Positions 22,586 to 38,700 of a DNA stretch of 64,000 nucleotides are shown in pieces. The stretch is taken from positions 9,508,501 to 9,572,500 of the forward strand of contig SMMW01000554.1 of NCBI GenBank assembly GCA_004794655.1. Direction: 5' to 3'. A program made the translations under genes and the position numbers. Each line of letters begins with the position of its first letter. Position 1 is the first letter of the stretch. The notes beneath the pieces were generated by a model. The model was not told where the DNA came from and did no database searches. It saw only the letters and a list, made by a program, of their open reading frames with translations. The DNA comes from Marisa cornuarietis (Eukaryota > Mollusca > Gastropoda > Architaenioglossa > Ampullariidae).

Positions 22586-25100
22586 GGTGCGCGGTATATC
22601 AACTGTGAATTAAATAGAGAACGTGACTGTAGTCAGTACGTTTTCTAGTTCAGCCTGTGCTGAAGATAAATGTCTGGGAGGATAGAACAAGCATATCTAT
22701 CGGCTACAGAAGTTTCAGAAGGCCGTAAGAGAACAATTTCGGCTAAGAATTGATAGTGGTGGCGAGGAAATACTTCAACACCCTTTGAGGGGCGGCTTAG
22801 GACAAGATGACAATTTTTTCCTAAGAGCAATCCCTTTATATGCGCGTGCTTTGTCATAAAACATGCACGTGAAAGAAGGAGGGGTAGGAGTAGGGATTTC
22901 TTCGTAATGACGTGGATGTTTTAGCGCTGGCTGTAGCGAACGGTAAAAGTGTTACTCGCTGCACAAGCTTATTCCATTCGAGTGACGTGCCCTTGTATGA
23001 AAGCGCTGACAGAAGCCCCCATACACTTCATGCACGACTTCCGCCGCCCAGCACTGTTTGAAATACATCTCCTTGTCTCGGGCTGCCTGGTCGGGAACCT
23101 GTCCCTTTCTCCATCTGTTTTCGCGGCACCTCTGCCATCTGCTTGCACAGATCTCTGCCTTTAATCTTCCACTGTTATTGACGTAGTATAATTAACAAGC
23201 TGTGACAAAACAGAAAACTTTCACCCCTGTCTGCAAAATGCTTAGGCCCACATTCTGTGCCTTTCTGTCATAAAAGTGGATTGGGACGAAGAGCTCTTTC
23301 TCTTTTTCACTCGTCCCCCACCCCTCTCTCCTTTCCACTCTCCTCTTTCTATCACTTTTTTTTAAAAACTCTTCTCTGTCTTTCTGTCTCTCCATCTCTC
23401 TCTTTGGGACTCATTTTGCCGATCCCACCCTTCTTCCCCGTGCTACCTCCCCTCCCGGCTCTAAATGATTACACTATTACAGTTTGCGGACAGAAGCGTT
23501 TATGTACGTCTGTCTAGATACCTACCGCAGTGAGCGTTTTTTACTTTCTGTCAGTAGAAGCTGCCGTAAGGCAGCACAGTGTAAATTGGATTTTTTTTTA
23601 AAAAAAAGATCTGCTTATGTAAAGGAGGTAGACTACCGAATAGATGGGCTTTTCACGGCGATCCTGTCGCCATTATCGCTGTTTTCCACGCTGGTCACCA
23701 GCTGATGTCATTATTCAGCACAAGCTTGACAGGAGCTGAAGAAAATAGTCTCTAGGAAGTAAAGAAGACCTAGACCCTGTGGTCTGACGCATACACAGTC
23801 ATCGTGTCCTTCTTTCTGGCATGCTGTTTACGTGTAGACTCAGCATAAATGTATAATCATGACAATTTTATGCACTTCGCGCTCAGGTGACCAGTGCTTT
23901 ATAACAAATGTCGCCAAGCCGTCGTCTGTCTCACGACGATGTGGTTTAACGATGTGTGTGACGGAGGTGTGATAGAGGAGTTTAGCAGAATCCTAATGCC
24001 TGGTACCAATGCAGACTTCCAAGCTCATTAAAGTCTAGTAAAAGAACGATTTTGGGAACAGAGGCCATCAAGAAATTGTAACACTTGTTTTTTTTTTATT
24101 TGAAGGCTGTGCTGTGATTCTATAATACTGTGATAATGTGGAAGGATTCAACCACACTACAAATAAATGTGTCTATCAAACCAGCGTTGTTCCCAGCTGT
24201 AAAACACTGATAAAGACTTCCATTTTGAATTTCTGGTGGTCTTTTTTATCTTTTAGGTAATATCATCGGTGTAGTTAATTGGCAATATTTTTGCTATTAT
24301 CCATTTTTAACATATACGCTTAAAATCATCAAAGAGTGTTACTGAAAGCTGCCATTGCTGTTAAAATTCAAACTTCTTATTCCAGTTATAATCCGTTGTT
24401 TTTGACGTCCTTTTCTGCAGTATAGAACATTGTTCCAGCTGTGAACCAAACTGTGTTTCAAATTGTAAGCTTCCTAAGCACATCTCATTAAGAGCACGAC
24501 TTCCACATATGTACACCACTCATCTCAGCTACACCTTGTCATTAGATAATGAAGAATAAACAACAAGAAAGTGATCTGTATTCTAAATTTCCCAAAATAC
24601 TTTAGTGAGTCACGACTAAAGCTAAATCTAAAAATAATACCATTAAGCACAAAAATATAAAATCCCTAATCTTTTCCATTTTGAGGTAGGTGCGCCTAAA
24701 GTTTCGGCCTTAATTTCAAGAAAGGATACTTGATTTTTCTGTTTAGTAATTTACTAGAACGCATTTGAAAGTTCGGCAGTACTACCAACTGTTTCATATT
24801 TAGTACTCTACTATTACTCTTTATTGCTAGGACAATTTTGTTTATTTTGAGGTAATATTTTTATAACTGAGAAATACATAGTTCCACACAAATCTCCCCC
24901 TCCCACACACACCCACACACAATCATGTATTTTTATGTAAAGAATGTTCCGAGCAGGTATACAAGAACTGAAGCAACCAGTCATAGGATACTGGGAGAAA
25001 TCACGAGAAAGGTATTTAAAAATCTAATACGGAACAAAGTAAACTGTTCTATGAAACAGCATGTGTGTTCTATCCATTTAGTTCATGTCTCTTCCCCGTT

Positions 25101-25170
25101 TTAAGCGCTAAGAGCATACTCTCTATGAGTGTGAATATGTGCTATAAAAATCTTCATTATTATTATTATA
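25101..25170 (+). repeat. SINE-like 3' tail with (ATT)n
   Basis: TTAAGCGCTAAGAGCATACT leads to GTGCTATAAAAATC and (ATT)n, the ending typical of a widespread class of invertebrate SINE/LINE tails. A similar ending occurs near 49.65 kb. Confidence 0.45.
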
Positions 25171-25199
25171 TGCAATGTTCAAAGGTTGCTATAATCTGT

Positions 25200-25280
25200 T
25201 CTTGGTTAAGAAAGGACCTTTTATTGATCTAACCCATAAAGAGAGATGATGAGACTTGTAATACATTCAAAATCTCTATT
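25200..25280 (+). repeat. Dispersed repeat, copy 2
   Basis: GGTTAAGAAAGGACC ... ATGAGACTTGTAATACATT corresponds to the copy near 21.3 kb in the same orientation. Confidence 0.55.
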
Positions 25281-26322
25281 TCTTTACTACTTTATAGGAG
25301 CTTTATAGTAATAATTGCGCTGACGTCTAAATGAGCGTACATCCCAGGGAAGAGAACAGTTTTTTTAACCAGCGAAGAAGTATAAATTCCCATTTCATAT
25401 AATCCATTAATCGCCTGGTTAACTGTCTAATAAATTGCAAGGTATTCCGACCCTTTCCATATCCTTCATGACACATGACATTAGCCGATATCTATACTCA
25501 CAACGCAGCGAAAGCCCTACTGATACATAACCATAGGAGGCATGGAAAGTTTAAATCATAGGGAGCAAAAGGGGGAGGGGGAACCTGTTATCGTCACAGC
25601 AGTCATCAAAGGTTTTCCGAATATACACGTGGCGAAATTGTCGGCAAAGAATGATAGATCGTGTTGCCTGACAGTGCTGTCAGATAGCGGCATGTTTGAT
25701 CGTCCTGATTACGGATAAAACTATTCTGTCCAGGTGCCCGCCCCTCTGTTTTCATTCCCTTGCAGAGTTTTTACTCCTTGTTCTCATCCATTCTATTCTC
25801 CATTCTGTTACCAATGGTCGCCATGCCACCTAATCAGGAAACAGCCTCAATCGCGAATGTAGTCTTTTAGATCGTTTTAAAAAAATAATAAATATGGTTC
25901 TCCATTGAAAGAGATTATTTCAAAAATATGAGCAAAAAATGATTTTCCATTATAAGAAACAAGCGCGTTTTCCGTTACAAAAGACAAGCTTTTAAACATT
26001 GTAGTTTTCCCCTGGGTTTTGGACACAGTTCAATGCTTTAGTCTCTGTGATGTCACAAATGATTCCTTGACTGAGCAACACTTCGTCAGCATATGCTTAA
26101 GGCCATAGCACTGGCTGTGGTATTTAATGATGTGAGAAGTACGAATTTAGGCCAATCCGTTTTTGATTTTGTTAAAAAGAAATTGATTAAATATTCACTA
26201 CTCGTTTTATAACAAATTAACAAGTGTATGTTTTGCTAAGTTGCAGCAGCTTTGAGTTTATCTTCATGTTTGACTCAAATTAACATTTAAAGTGTATTTT
26301 TAAAAATAAGTGTTTTATCCAG

Positions 26323-26450
<128 letters not shown>

Positions 26451-29400
26451 AAGGAGGATTTATGAAACGAATTGTAGCCCACAAAAGCTTTAATCTCCCA
26501 ATCTAATATAGGTAAGGTTGTGATGTTGTTGCTAGTGCAACTGTAATTCTTTTATATTTCTTTACTTCAGATAGTGTTTTGTTGCTTAAAAGGTTATAAC
26601 GTTCTTGGACAGCAACTGCAGCAGTGAATTCACGATTTAGGATTTGCAGGCAACGATCGAGCAAGCGCCATGGAGAAGAAGGAAGTGACGAGCTTGCCGA
26701 GCAAAGTTGAGTTACGACCCTACCCACAGTTCTCCAGTCATGTGAGGAAGCATTGTGAAATATTGATGAAGCGCAGAACAGCGACACCGTCCGCCTGTCG
26801 CTTCTCGTTACCTTTGGCCGCCTCTCATACCGAGGTAATTCCGCAGGTTCCCATCTTGTTCAGGGAGCGGCACATAAACTAACCGCCACCCGATTTCTCT
26901 CACATTCTCGCACGCACGCACGCACGCACGCACGCATCTAAGCAGAACATCGGGTGTAAATCATGTTGCTTCACCAGGGATCAGAAGCATAGACAGTCAC
27001 GTGTCTCTAGGACTAGGTCAATGACTTGCCTCAAATTAAGACAATACCTCATGCGAGAGCGCAGTATGGATGACGTACCATTGAAACTATCTCACAGAGC
27101 AAAGAAATTGCGCGCATGACTCGCACGCGTGGATTCCGCACAAACCCCAACCAACAAGTTAACGCATTATAAACAGAATTACCTGCGGAAGGCTTTACTG
27201 ACCTAGGTTACTTTCCCTCCGCGCTGAAAAAGAGTGCTCATAGCGACACATCAAAGAAGAAATTTGCTGGGAAAACACATCGGCATGCTCAGCTCTCAGC
27301 CCCTCCTCCTACATCTCTTTCTTTCGAATATTCCTGCTGCTGTTGCTTTCCTGAAAAGCATTTAACATTGGCGACGTTACTACCGAGGTGACGGTCTATT
27401 AATCGAGGGCCAGAAGAAAGGCAGCGAGAGGACGGAAATAATACAGCCAGACTCCAGCCGAGCAGAACACGCGAACGTCATGAACCGCGGGCAACCCTTT
27501 GACAGAGGAACAAACTATGGCGGAATTTCTCATCCATCTTCCGATGTGATTACCATTTTCACCACCCGTACTAGCTTGACTCGGCGCTGCGGTAGATGTG
27601 AGAGGCTGCAAGTAATGTTTTTATCACCAGTTCCGAGAAGGCTCGGCAGAGATGTAGATGCCTCTTTGCAGTATATTTAACTCGATGCAAATCAGGTTAT
27701 AGGTTCTGCTGTAGGTCTTTATTTCTTCTTCCTCTTTTCGAATTCCTCTTAATCTTCTTTCCCTCTCTCCTCTGCCTCTTTTCCTTCTTTATTGTCATCA
27801 TACTCTTTTCTCTCGTTTTTCCTTCCTCACCTTCATTGACAGTAGATCGGAGATTTGTACTGTTTGCTGCAAGTGCACTCATATCATCTGTTGTCTGCTG
27901 TCTCTGTCTCTTTCGGTCTGCGTTCCCTTATTTCCTCGTGCGTGGGTGTGTGAGCGTGCACAGGCACTTCACTGATTGAGTCAGGAGACAGATGATGGAT
28001 TTTCTGTTACTTTTAGAGAATAAGTATTTTTATACTAGTTTTGATTACATAATTAGGCAGTTGCTAAGAACAGATAAGGAATATATTTATAACCCTATCA
28101 ATCATGTCTAACTTGTTTGTCTGTTTTTATTTTTGCGGGTATGGGGAGGTTTTATCCTCAGGATGTCGAGCAATATTGCTTGTTTACGGTTGTGAAGTTT
28201 GTACTTTTTAAGACAATGTAATTACGGAGATTTAATCCAGGCAGCTAAGGAAACTATACCACGAGTAGCGAGGAAGAATTACACCCCCAGCTGGTCTGGG
28301 GAATTACGAAAACACATGTCTTTTAAGCAAGTCCTCAGTTTTGCCATTATTCCCGTCTTTATCAATGTCCACAAAGAATATACCGACAAAGCAAAGGTCG
28401 TCTCCTAACCTTTTTCAGGTCGTTTTGGGGATTGAGTTGCTAGAGACCTCACTTTTCCCGGGGCATGCTTTTCATATACCGTTAAGATTACGATGTAAAC
28501 TATGCAAAGGTCATATTAGACTCTAGTACACTGTAAGACAACTTAAATTCGATATAAAACTTTGCGGTTTAAGACAAAATAAGGGAGAGATAGTGGACCA
28601 CTGGAGAGCCATGCCGGTAATTTTTGGTCTCGAAATAGGTGATTTCCCTTCGAGACAACATGATATCTAGAAGCCGTTCCCGAGACAGCTGTAGCAGCTT
28701 CTCCATCATGTAATCTAGGACTGTGTATCAAGGGGAAGGAGTAGATCGAACAAAGTCATCAGCCGCTTGTAGCTGTAAAATTACCTGTATATCACTGGTC
28801 AGCCTCCAGTCTGACGCTACTCTCGCGAGAAGCAAGTTCGTGTCGGTTTCCATGGTAGCAGGACAAAACGGTGGCGAATTGTCAGTCTTGGTGCTAATGC
28901 CTCACATCGGTGTCTGAGTGGCCGGCCCTGAGGTCTCGGCATTAGATCTGTATGTGTCAGACAATCAGATGGATGCTGACTACGGTGATCATGCATGTTT
29001 AACTTGCTGTGTAATGTGGCATCCGCCTTCGACTGCATGCTGAAGAAGTCGCAGACTTTTAGTTAGGTTGTAGACGGTACTGAGAAACCGACGTGCCGTT
29101 GACCTGTGCTTGTGGCTTGGCGGGTTTGAAACTCGCTTTAGTTATCTCTTTATCATCCGTTTCACGACTTGTCGACCTCGAGACGTCCAAATCTCATTTT
29201 GTATCTTTAGAATTTCGTTTGTCTTTTCTTGCAACTTCGTGATTGCTCGCTCAATCTCTATCTTTTCTCTTCCCCTCCCTCACTTTCCATCTCATCTGTT
29301 TAGTTACCTGATATATAAACAGACCGGCGCACGCATGTGCACACAAGCACGCACATTTATTGGCGTATGTATACAGAGAGATTATTTATGCACATTCATT

Positions 29401-30245
29401 CACATACAGAGCATGTCACGTTTCGATATATTTCTCAGCTTGTTTTGTCAACATACGTATTTCCCCCATCACTCACCATATTCTAGATACATGTATTTCC
29501 ACATTTCCCCGTCACTGCTACTCTCGGATGCTCTTTCTGAGTTTTTTTCATCATTGTCTTCCCCACCCACCCACACTGCTCTTTTTATACTGCGTTGTTA
29601 TGCATCGTTTTATTCTGTCAACTTATTTATAGAAATGCTATTTGACTCCTTAGGCATTGTGTTTAAATTACGTTTTAGTTTTAAAGACAGCAGCCCTGTC
29701 GAGAGAATTACCAGAAGTGATGCACCATTTTAAAAAAACTTAAAATTTAATGCGTTGGATATATTACTTTTATCACATATACCATATTTTATTCCACATT
29801 GTAAGAGACTTCCTATCCTGTTAACTGTCTTCCTTAAAGCGATGGACCATCTTATGATGTTCACCCATCACCATCACTACTGCATCAGCGTCGTATTTTA
29901 TAGAGCGACTGAAGACCAGTGCGATACCCGCATAACAGTAATTACATCCGTTTCCACGACAATGATCAGAGCAGAATTACACAAGGCTAAGGCATTACTA
30001 CACGCTGTGCATTAGTCTGTCACCAGAGGTCGCCGTTTAATCGAAACACTAAAACAAAATGTGATAGCGCCAGAGACCATATGGTCTTACAGGTCGTTAA
30101 AAGAAAGGCTTGGGCGAGAGAAAACTTGCCTCAGATGGGGAAAGTCGTCTCAGATCTACATACATAATTGAAAAATACTTTTACTCGAAAGCTCTAAAGT
30201 GAACAAACTTTTCGGTGTACCTTTTGAAACAGTTACGGGTAGCTT

Positions 30246-30352
30246 TAAAACAATTTCAGGTAAATACAAAGCATTCTATAAAACAATTTCGGACTAATGT
30301 CATCCTTATATATAAAAGCAATTCCAAGTAAATACAAAACATTCTATAAATC
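30246..30352 (+). repeat. Imperfect 66-bp tandem duplication
   Basis: AAACAATTTCAGGTAAATAC and AAGCATTCTATAAAA recur 66 bases later as AAGCAATTCCAAGTAAATAC and AAACATTCTATAAAT. Confidence 0.6.
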
Positions 30353-32787
30353 ATATACAGCCATGTTTACCGCCAGTGCAGTGGAAACAATCAAAGGGTG
30401 CCAGATAATAGCATAAGCCATCTTGCTGACTACAGTTGACAGAATTTTTGTCAATGATGTCATCGGAAGTGCCAGTTAGAGAATATAGGCTTTGTAAGAA
30501 GGATACATAGCTGTAACATAACGGGCATAGAAAACGTCAACAAAAAGTGATTGCAATCTCTTATTTGTAAATGAAATATTCTTTATATTATTAGCCAGGG
30601 GAAATTGTTTTCCAGTTCCTGCAATTGTTTCATAGGCAAGACACATTTTTCTCAATCTATTCTGCACGTCAGTTTAGTGAAGCTTTTGTTGTTTTTCATT
30701 GTCACACCGTTTCCCAGACCTCTTCGCCCTTTTTCATCGCTTGACTGTTCTTCTTGGGACAACCGAGGCATAACAAATCCGGAAGGTGTTAGGCCCGAGA
30801 GTAAGGCGAACAGCTGAAAGTGGGATAGTCTGAGCGACTACCATCTGCCCTACCCTTTCCCTGTCCCAGAGCCACGTTTAATGACCACCTTGCCATTTCT
30901 TTCCTGGTACAAAAGAAACGGTAACACTGTTAATTGTTCCTCTCTCCCGTAAAATATTGTCAATATAAAAAGTGTAAGTAGTCTAAAAGTAGTCTAAGAG
31001 AATTATCAAACGCTTTTAATCAGAAGCTGAGAAGAGTCTCGTAACGCACGCAAACACCATAAATATGGGTACTTAATTGTTTGCCAAATATTGCAATCTG
31101 CAGTATTTACAACCTAGTGCAACGATTAAATAATTTATAATTACAGTCAGATCAAATTATTGTTTGCCAAAAAAGAGGGGGGGTCACTTTCTCGTTTGTC
31201 ATTTGAGTGAGTTGCGTTAAAATAAATGAAACGTAAAGGATATGGATTGCATGCGTACATTTGTACTCACGAACAGATACCATGGCTTGCGTTCCACCAA
31301 CCGTCTCAAATCTTATTTCTTTTCTAAGATTTTGTTTCCTTAGAATATGACTTTTAGTGCATAAATAGTATATGTCAGGCATTCGGACTAATAAGTGACT
31401 ATTGATTTCGGCACCTATCCTACAAAATTCTGTACCTATTTCGAAGCCAATTCTGTTTCGGGAAAACCGTTTAAAGCAAAATTGTTTGTGTGCTTACACA
31501 AAACCGATGAAAACAAACACTCCGCTGTTTTCCGTCTTTCTATAGCTTGTGATACAGAAGACTTGGATGACGACCTGTAGCAGCTGCGTGCGTGCGTGCG
31601 TGCGTGCGTGCGAGCGAGCGTGTGTGCGTGTGTGTGCTTGCGTGAGTGAGTGAGTGTGGAAGGTTAGGTGCAGCGCAGCCATCTTCATCTGAGCGGGCTG
31701 ATGACGCCATTACTCACAGGCTCGACTTGCCGTTAAACAATTACAAACAGATCACCAGCGAGCAAAGTAATGTACTTGCCTTTTCTACCTCGTTGCTTTT
31801 TTGCACGAGTGAAATCCAGCGTCTGGTGGCAGTAAAACGGAAGGTAAAAAAAAGTACTTCAAAGTTTTTCACTTCATACTCCCATATATTCCAGTCCACA
31901 TCTGCCGTGCACCCACTCTTTTCAATCCTTGCTACCCTTATTTGCTTCCTCAGTATTTTTTTAATCCTAGGTATGTATATATGTTCATGTATATGTGTGT
32001 GTGTGTGTGCGTGTATGTATGCGCGCGCGCGTTTAGAGTAAGCTGGAGACCTAAATGGATAAGGTTGAGTGATCCTTCCCTGGTCTCATCCTGCTTTAGA
32101 CACTCTAAGGTTTATTATTAATAAAAAGCTTATTTAACCATGAACTGGGTTCGTGATGGTCGGTGATCTAGGTTCTTAATTTGTAACCTGTAACTGATGC
32201 ATCTAAGAAGACTGCTTCCATGGTGCTGCAGACGAGTTTTCATCAAATTTTCTTCTTACTTCAGTGATTTAAAAACAAAGAGAAAATGGCAGCGGAAAGC
32301 GTCACAATGTCCTCCGTGGACACAGACATGGTTTTTTCCAGGAACTCGTTCAGGGCTATGCACTGAAGTTTGATATTACTATTATCCCTGACCTACACCT
32401 AGATTTAAGTCAATGTTATTGCTATCGAGTTGGTCTATACTTGTGTAATATTTATGTAACATTGAAGTACTCTAACATACATGTTTATTTTGCAACTATG
32501 CTGTTCCTTTCTTGGTCTTTCGCAAAGTACACTGCATGCTCCGGTATTGCTACCAGCATTTGACATCGTTTCGTCTTTTCGGACCCAAAAGCTCACCATC
32601 AGCTGCAAAGATCGACTAGCAGACGAGAGGTTCCAATTGCACGTTGTGGGAGCCTTTTTCTACCGTGAGCCTGGTGAGCGACTTAAGTTCTAACCGGGAT
32701 TTGGAACGAAGTTCTTCCTAGTTAACAATAAAGCTGGAATAGATTTTGATCGTTGAGCCTTCTGAAACAAGTTCAGACAGGGAATAA

Positions 32788-32885
32788 TCGCCCACCTAAG
32801 ATACGTTTTTAATGTTTGGATTAGTTTAAGGGTTTGTCGCTCACCTAAGATACGATTTTAAGGTTTAGATTAATTTAAGTGTTTT
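32788..32885 (+). repeat. 49-bp tandem duplication
   Basis: CACCTAAGATACG(T/A)TTTTAA followed by a TTTAGATTA-like stretch occurs twice, 49 bases apart. Confidence 0.75.
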
Positions 32886-33029
32886 TGTAGAAGTTAGAAT
32901 TGTGTTAGGGCTAGGGAGTGTAGTCAGGATTTGGTTTGGGTGAGTTTTAGGGATCATGAAAAGGGGTTAGAAAACCTCCGTTATATGTATATTTATTATA
33001 TGACCCCGGTTTGCAATGGAAGTGACGAT

Positions 33030-35339
<2,310 letters not shown>

Positions 35340-35727
35340 ATACCGACATGATAATATACAGGGCGGTGCTGATATCAACTCGATAGTACACAGAGTAACG
35401 CTGATATTAGCGCCTTATATATTGGTAATGCCGATTTCAATATAATAAGAAAAATTGTAGCATTGAAGTGTTTGTTCCAGTACGTATATGACAATATAGA
35501 GTATGGCGTTCACCACAAAATACAAAAAGTAGATTTGGTACCAACTTAATAACAGGCACGGTGATGTTAACACTAGTTGATGACATACACGGTGTTGTTA
35601 TTACTAATGTATTGGATACATAGCAGTATTGATACAAACACGATAGTGTTGATACGAACATGATAATATTCACAACAGCGTTGACACCAACATGATAATA
35701 TATACTCGGTGGTGCTGGCACCAGCAA
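35340..35727. repeat. Degenerate minisatellite, 32-33-bp unit, about 12 copies
   Basis: The motif ACATGATAATATACAGGGCG, followed by GTGCTGATATCAA, recurs with many substitutions (for example TGATAATATTCACAACAGCG and TGATAATATATACTCGGTGG). Spacing is about 32-33 bases. Confidence 0.7.
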
Positions 35728-38700
35728 AAGCTATAATTCACAAAATGAATAATAAAATTAACTTAATAAATCCAAGACTACCACCATTCTTAAAATGTGC
35801 GTTCTTGGTGTGTTTTAGGGAGAAAATGCAGTAGAACAAAAAGAGACCTTGAACAAACAAGCAACTTGCTAAACGTGCTAAAGTTTCGGTAGAATCACGC
35901 GTGACCGTGACATAGTGGACATTGCTGCTATTGTCAAGCTTATTGATTTTTCTTTTCTTACGACCCTGAGGCAACGGTAGGCAGGAGGGAAGGTGGCGGC
36001 AGGCAGGCAGGCAGGCAGGCTTGGCCTGAAAAATTATCTGAGGCTGATGCATGTACCTCCTCCCACCATGTTGTCCCTTTCTAGTTCTCATCTCCGGAGC
36101 AGAAGAGCGCGTACAGTGTTCGGGCCCACAGAGGAGAAGCATCTGTCTAGAATCGTCACTGAGCCCATAAATACCCCACGGATGGCGCACGTTCAAATAA
36201 TCGGCTTCAAAGAGCTGTCAGAATGGACGGCCAATGACGCTGGATTATGACGAGGCTGGCTGCCAGTCTTCAATCAGAATCCCATATTCCACCACTCGAG
36301 GGATCCGTTTGAAGTCGGTTTTACGAGGCCGAGGCCGAAACAGAGATGGGTGAGGAAGGTGTGCGAGGGAGGTGAGGAGGGTGGGGAAAGGAAGAGAAAA
36401 GGAGAAACGAGGTAGGATGGCAGGCGAGTAACAACTGAGTAGGTTCGTCCTGTTAGAACTGTAGTGTAGAACATTGGCCGCTTTAGAGCCTCCCAGTCAT
36501 GGGGTCGCAGCGCCTGGTAAATTCGTTGACCTACTGTTTGACCTGCTGGCTTCTTTGGCTTATTGTGGCGGGACGCTTTTAGCTGTGGATGATTACAGTA
36601 AAAAATATTTAAGTCTTAATAAGCTATTGGCAGTTCACTTGGCTTACTGCTCCCCCCAGCTTCCCGATTTTTCTGTGCTAGGTCAACAGAGAGCAGACAT
36701 GTATCGCAGTTGTATGTCTCCACGGGACAGGAGAGAAGTTCACGTGCATGCGCAGTTTACTGAAGTTCATACATATTTTGGCATTTTATATCGGTGACTA
36801 GGCATTGCCAGCTCATACTACAGACATCGGCAGTATAAAAAAACCCAAGCTGGTACGTGCGAGATGCTCGACTTTCTATTTCATCTCGTTGACGACTGCT
36901 TAAAACCCCTTCTTAAAGACCTTCACCGTCCGGCAGGAAAGAATGGATTCTTTTCGGCGGATGGAGAAGAGGGTACTCATCGTGACCACTTGCGTGCTCA
37001 TCTCCCTCTCTCCGGTCAAACCATTCTTTCCCGCCATAAGCTAAAAGTTGAGGCAAATGTTGAACGTTAGACCAAGTGTCATAAAGTTGTGTGCGAAGGT
37101 CAACGTGTGCCAATACATTTGCCAATACAATGGGACTTTGAGGCACTTCGGAAGGTTGGCTTAAGATCGTTCAGAATTTGTTGCATGGCTTCAGAGTGGA
37201 TGGGTTTGCTTCAATCAATACGTGGTCAAGTCAACTGTAAAGAGTTAAAGGAATGGTACACTTCGCATAGTCCTGCAAACAGACCTATCATGTGTGAGTT
37301 CCTCAACCAGATATTCTTTATCGGAAAAATGCTTATTTGGCTGTTTTCGTGGTTTCGAATAAGATGGTGAACTGTCCAGTCAGTTTGAAAAAAAGGAGGA
37401 CCAGCCTGGCAGTCAGTAGTCGTTGTTGCTGTCTGTCTGTCCGTCTGTCTTTATGCCTGCTATGTTCAAGGCTCTATTCAAGTACGGACATGTGAAGATT
37501 TCGAATAACAAAGGAACAGCTTTCGCACGATGAGAACTTCAAACAAAGAACAAAAGCATAGAGTAAGAAGACGTGAGAACTTCGCATAGCGAGAATAGAT
37601 CTTTAGACAACGAGAGATGTGATGGTTTAGGAACAAGGGCTTTGTGCAAGAAACAAGGCTCTTTTGCTGGTCTGTCTTAAAAAAAAACAACAAACGTAGC
37701 TGCAAAATTGAAAGAGAAGAGGAGACGGAAGAGGTATATCTTGTTTTGGCTTATAACCACTAACGACGGAGTGGGGAAGGGGGAAGGTCTCGCATAAGTT
37801 TACTTGCCTTAAGTGCTAAAACGAAAAGCAGTGAGAAGGAGGGGTGAAAGGCAGGGAGAATGAGGGTGCAGAAAAGAAGAGGGGAGGCAAATGGCAAAAT
37901 GGAAAATGGTAAAAACGGGGGTAGAAAAATGCTCGAGAACGTCGGCGAGTTGTAACGGTTGACTACAAAGTTTGGATTTCAAAGCGAAACACACTTATCT
38001 AAATCAATCTATCTTTCCGTATGTTACCTCCCATGTGGGCCTGCTGCAGAGCTCAAAAACGCTCCGTAATCGTCTTGCGAGCGATATGATATTCATATCA
38101 TACCTCCAGCCCAAGTTATCTCCCCTCCCTGGAGCTCTCCTGCGTCGAGCGCGCTTTTGATGTGCGCGTGAGCTCGACCCAGTCTCGAGCATTAGCCGTT
38201 TCAGACCAGACGCAGGGCGGCGCCTGGCCACGCCCCCGCCTGACCCTGGGCATTCAAGTCTGCCTTTTACGGCTGCAGCTAGCAGACGTGAAAACAATTA
38301 AGAGAACAGATTGAAGAAAAAGCGGCCGAGTTAGCATTTTCATAAAGTCGACTTGATCCCACAAGGCTTAACGACTATTGCATATGACTGAAGCATTAAT
38401 AATTGCAAAGTACCGTAGGGCTGCTCCTTTGTTTGTTTGGGATTTTGGTGACCCAAGAAAGGGTGAAGGATGTATTTTCTTTTGTACGAAAATAAACGTT
38501 TTCGGGTTTTGCCTCAGCCTTATAGTCTAACTTTTTTTTTCATTCCTTTAACAGCATATCGACATATTAACAGAAAAAAACTGTTGACAGGCACTTTCAC
38601 AGCAGTCTCATTCGGATGTCAAACTTGTGAAATTATCAACATCAAAGGAGTGAAATTAGGAGCACACTTACTTTTCAGTTACATTTATTTTCTTAAGTTT

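Noticed and set aside
29110..29733. Open frame of about 207 codons on the plus strand
   Set aside because: Pyrimidine-rich sequence with few stops by composition; the translation is dominated by Phe, Ser, Ile and Cys, has no domain, and overlaps another open frame.
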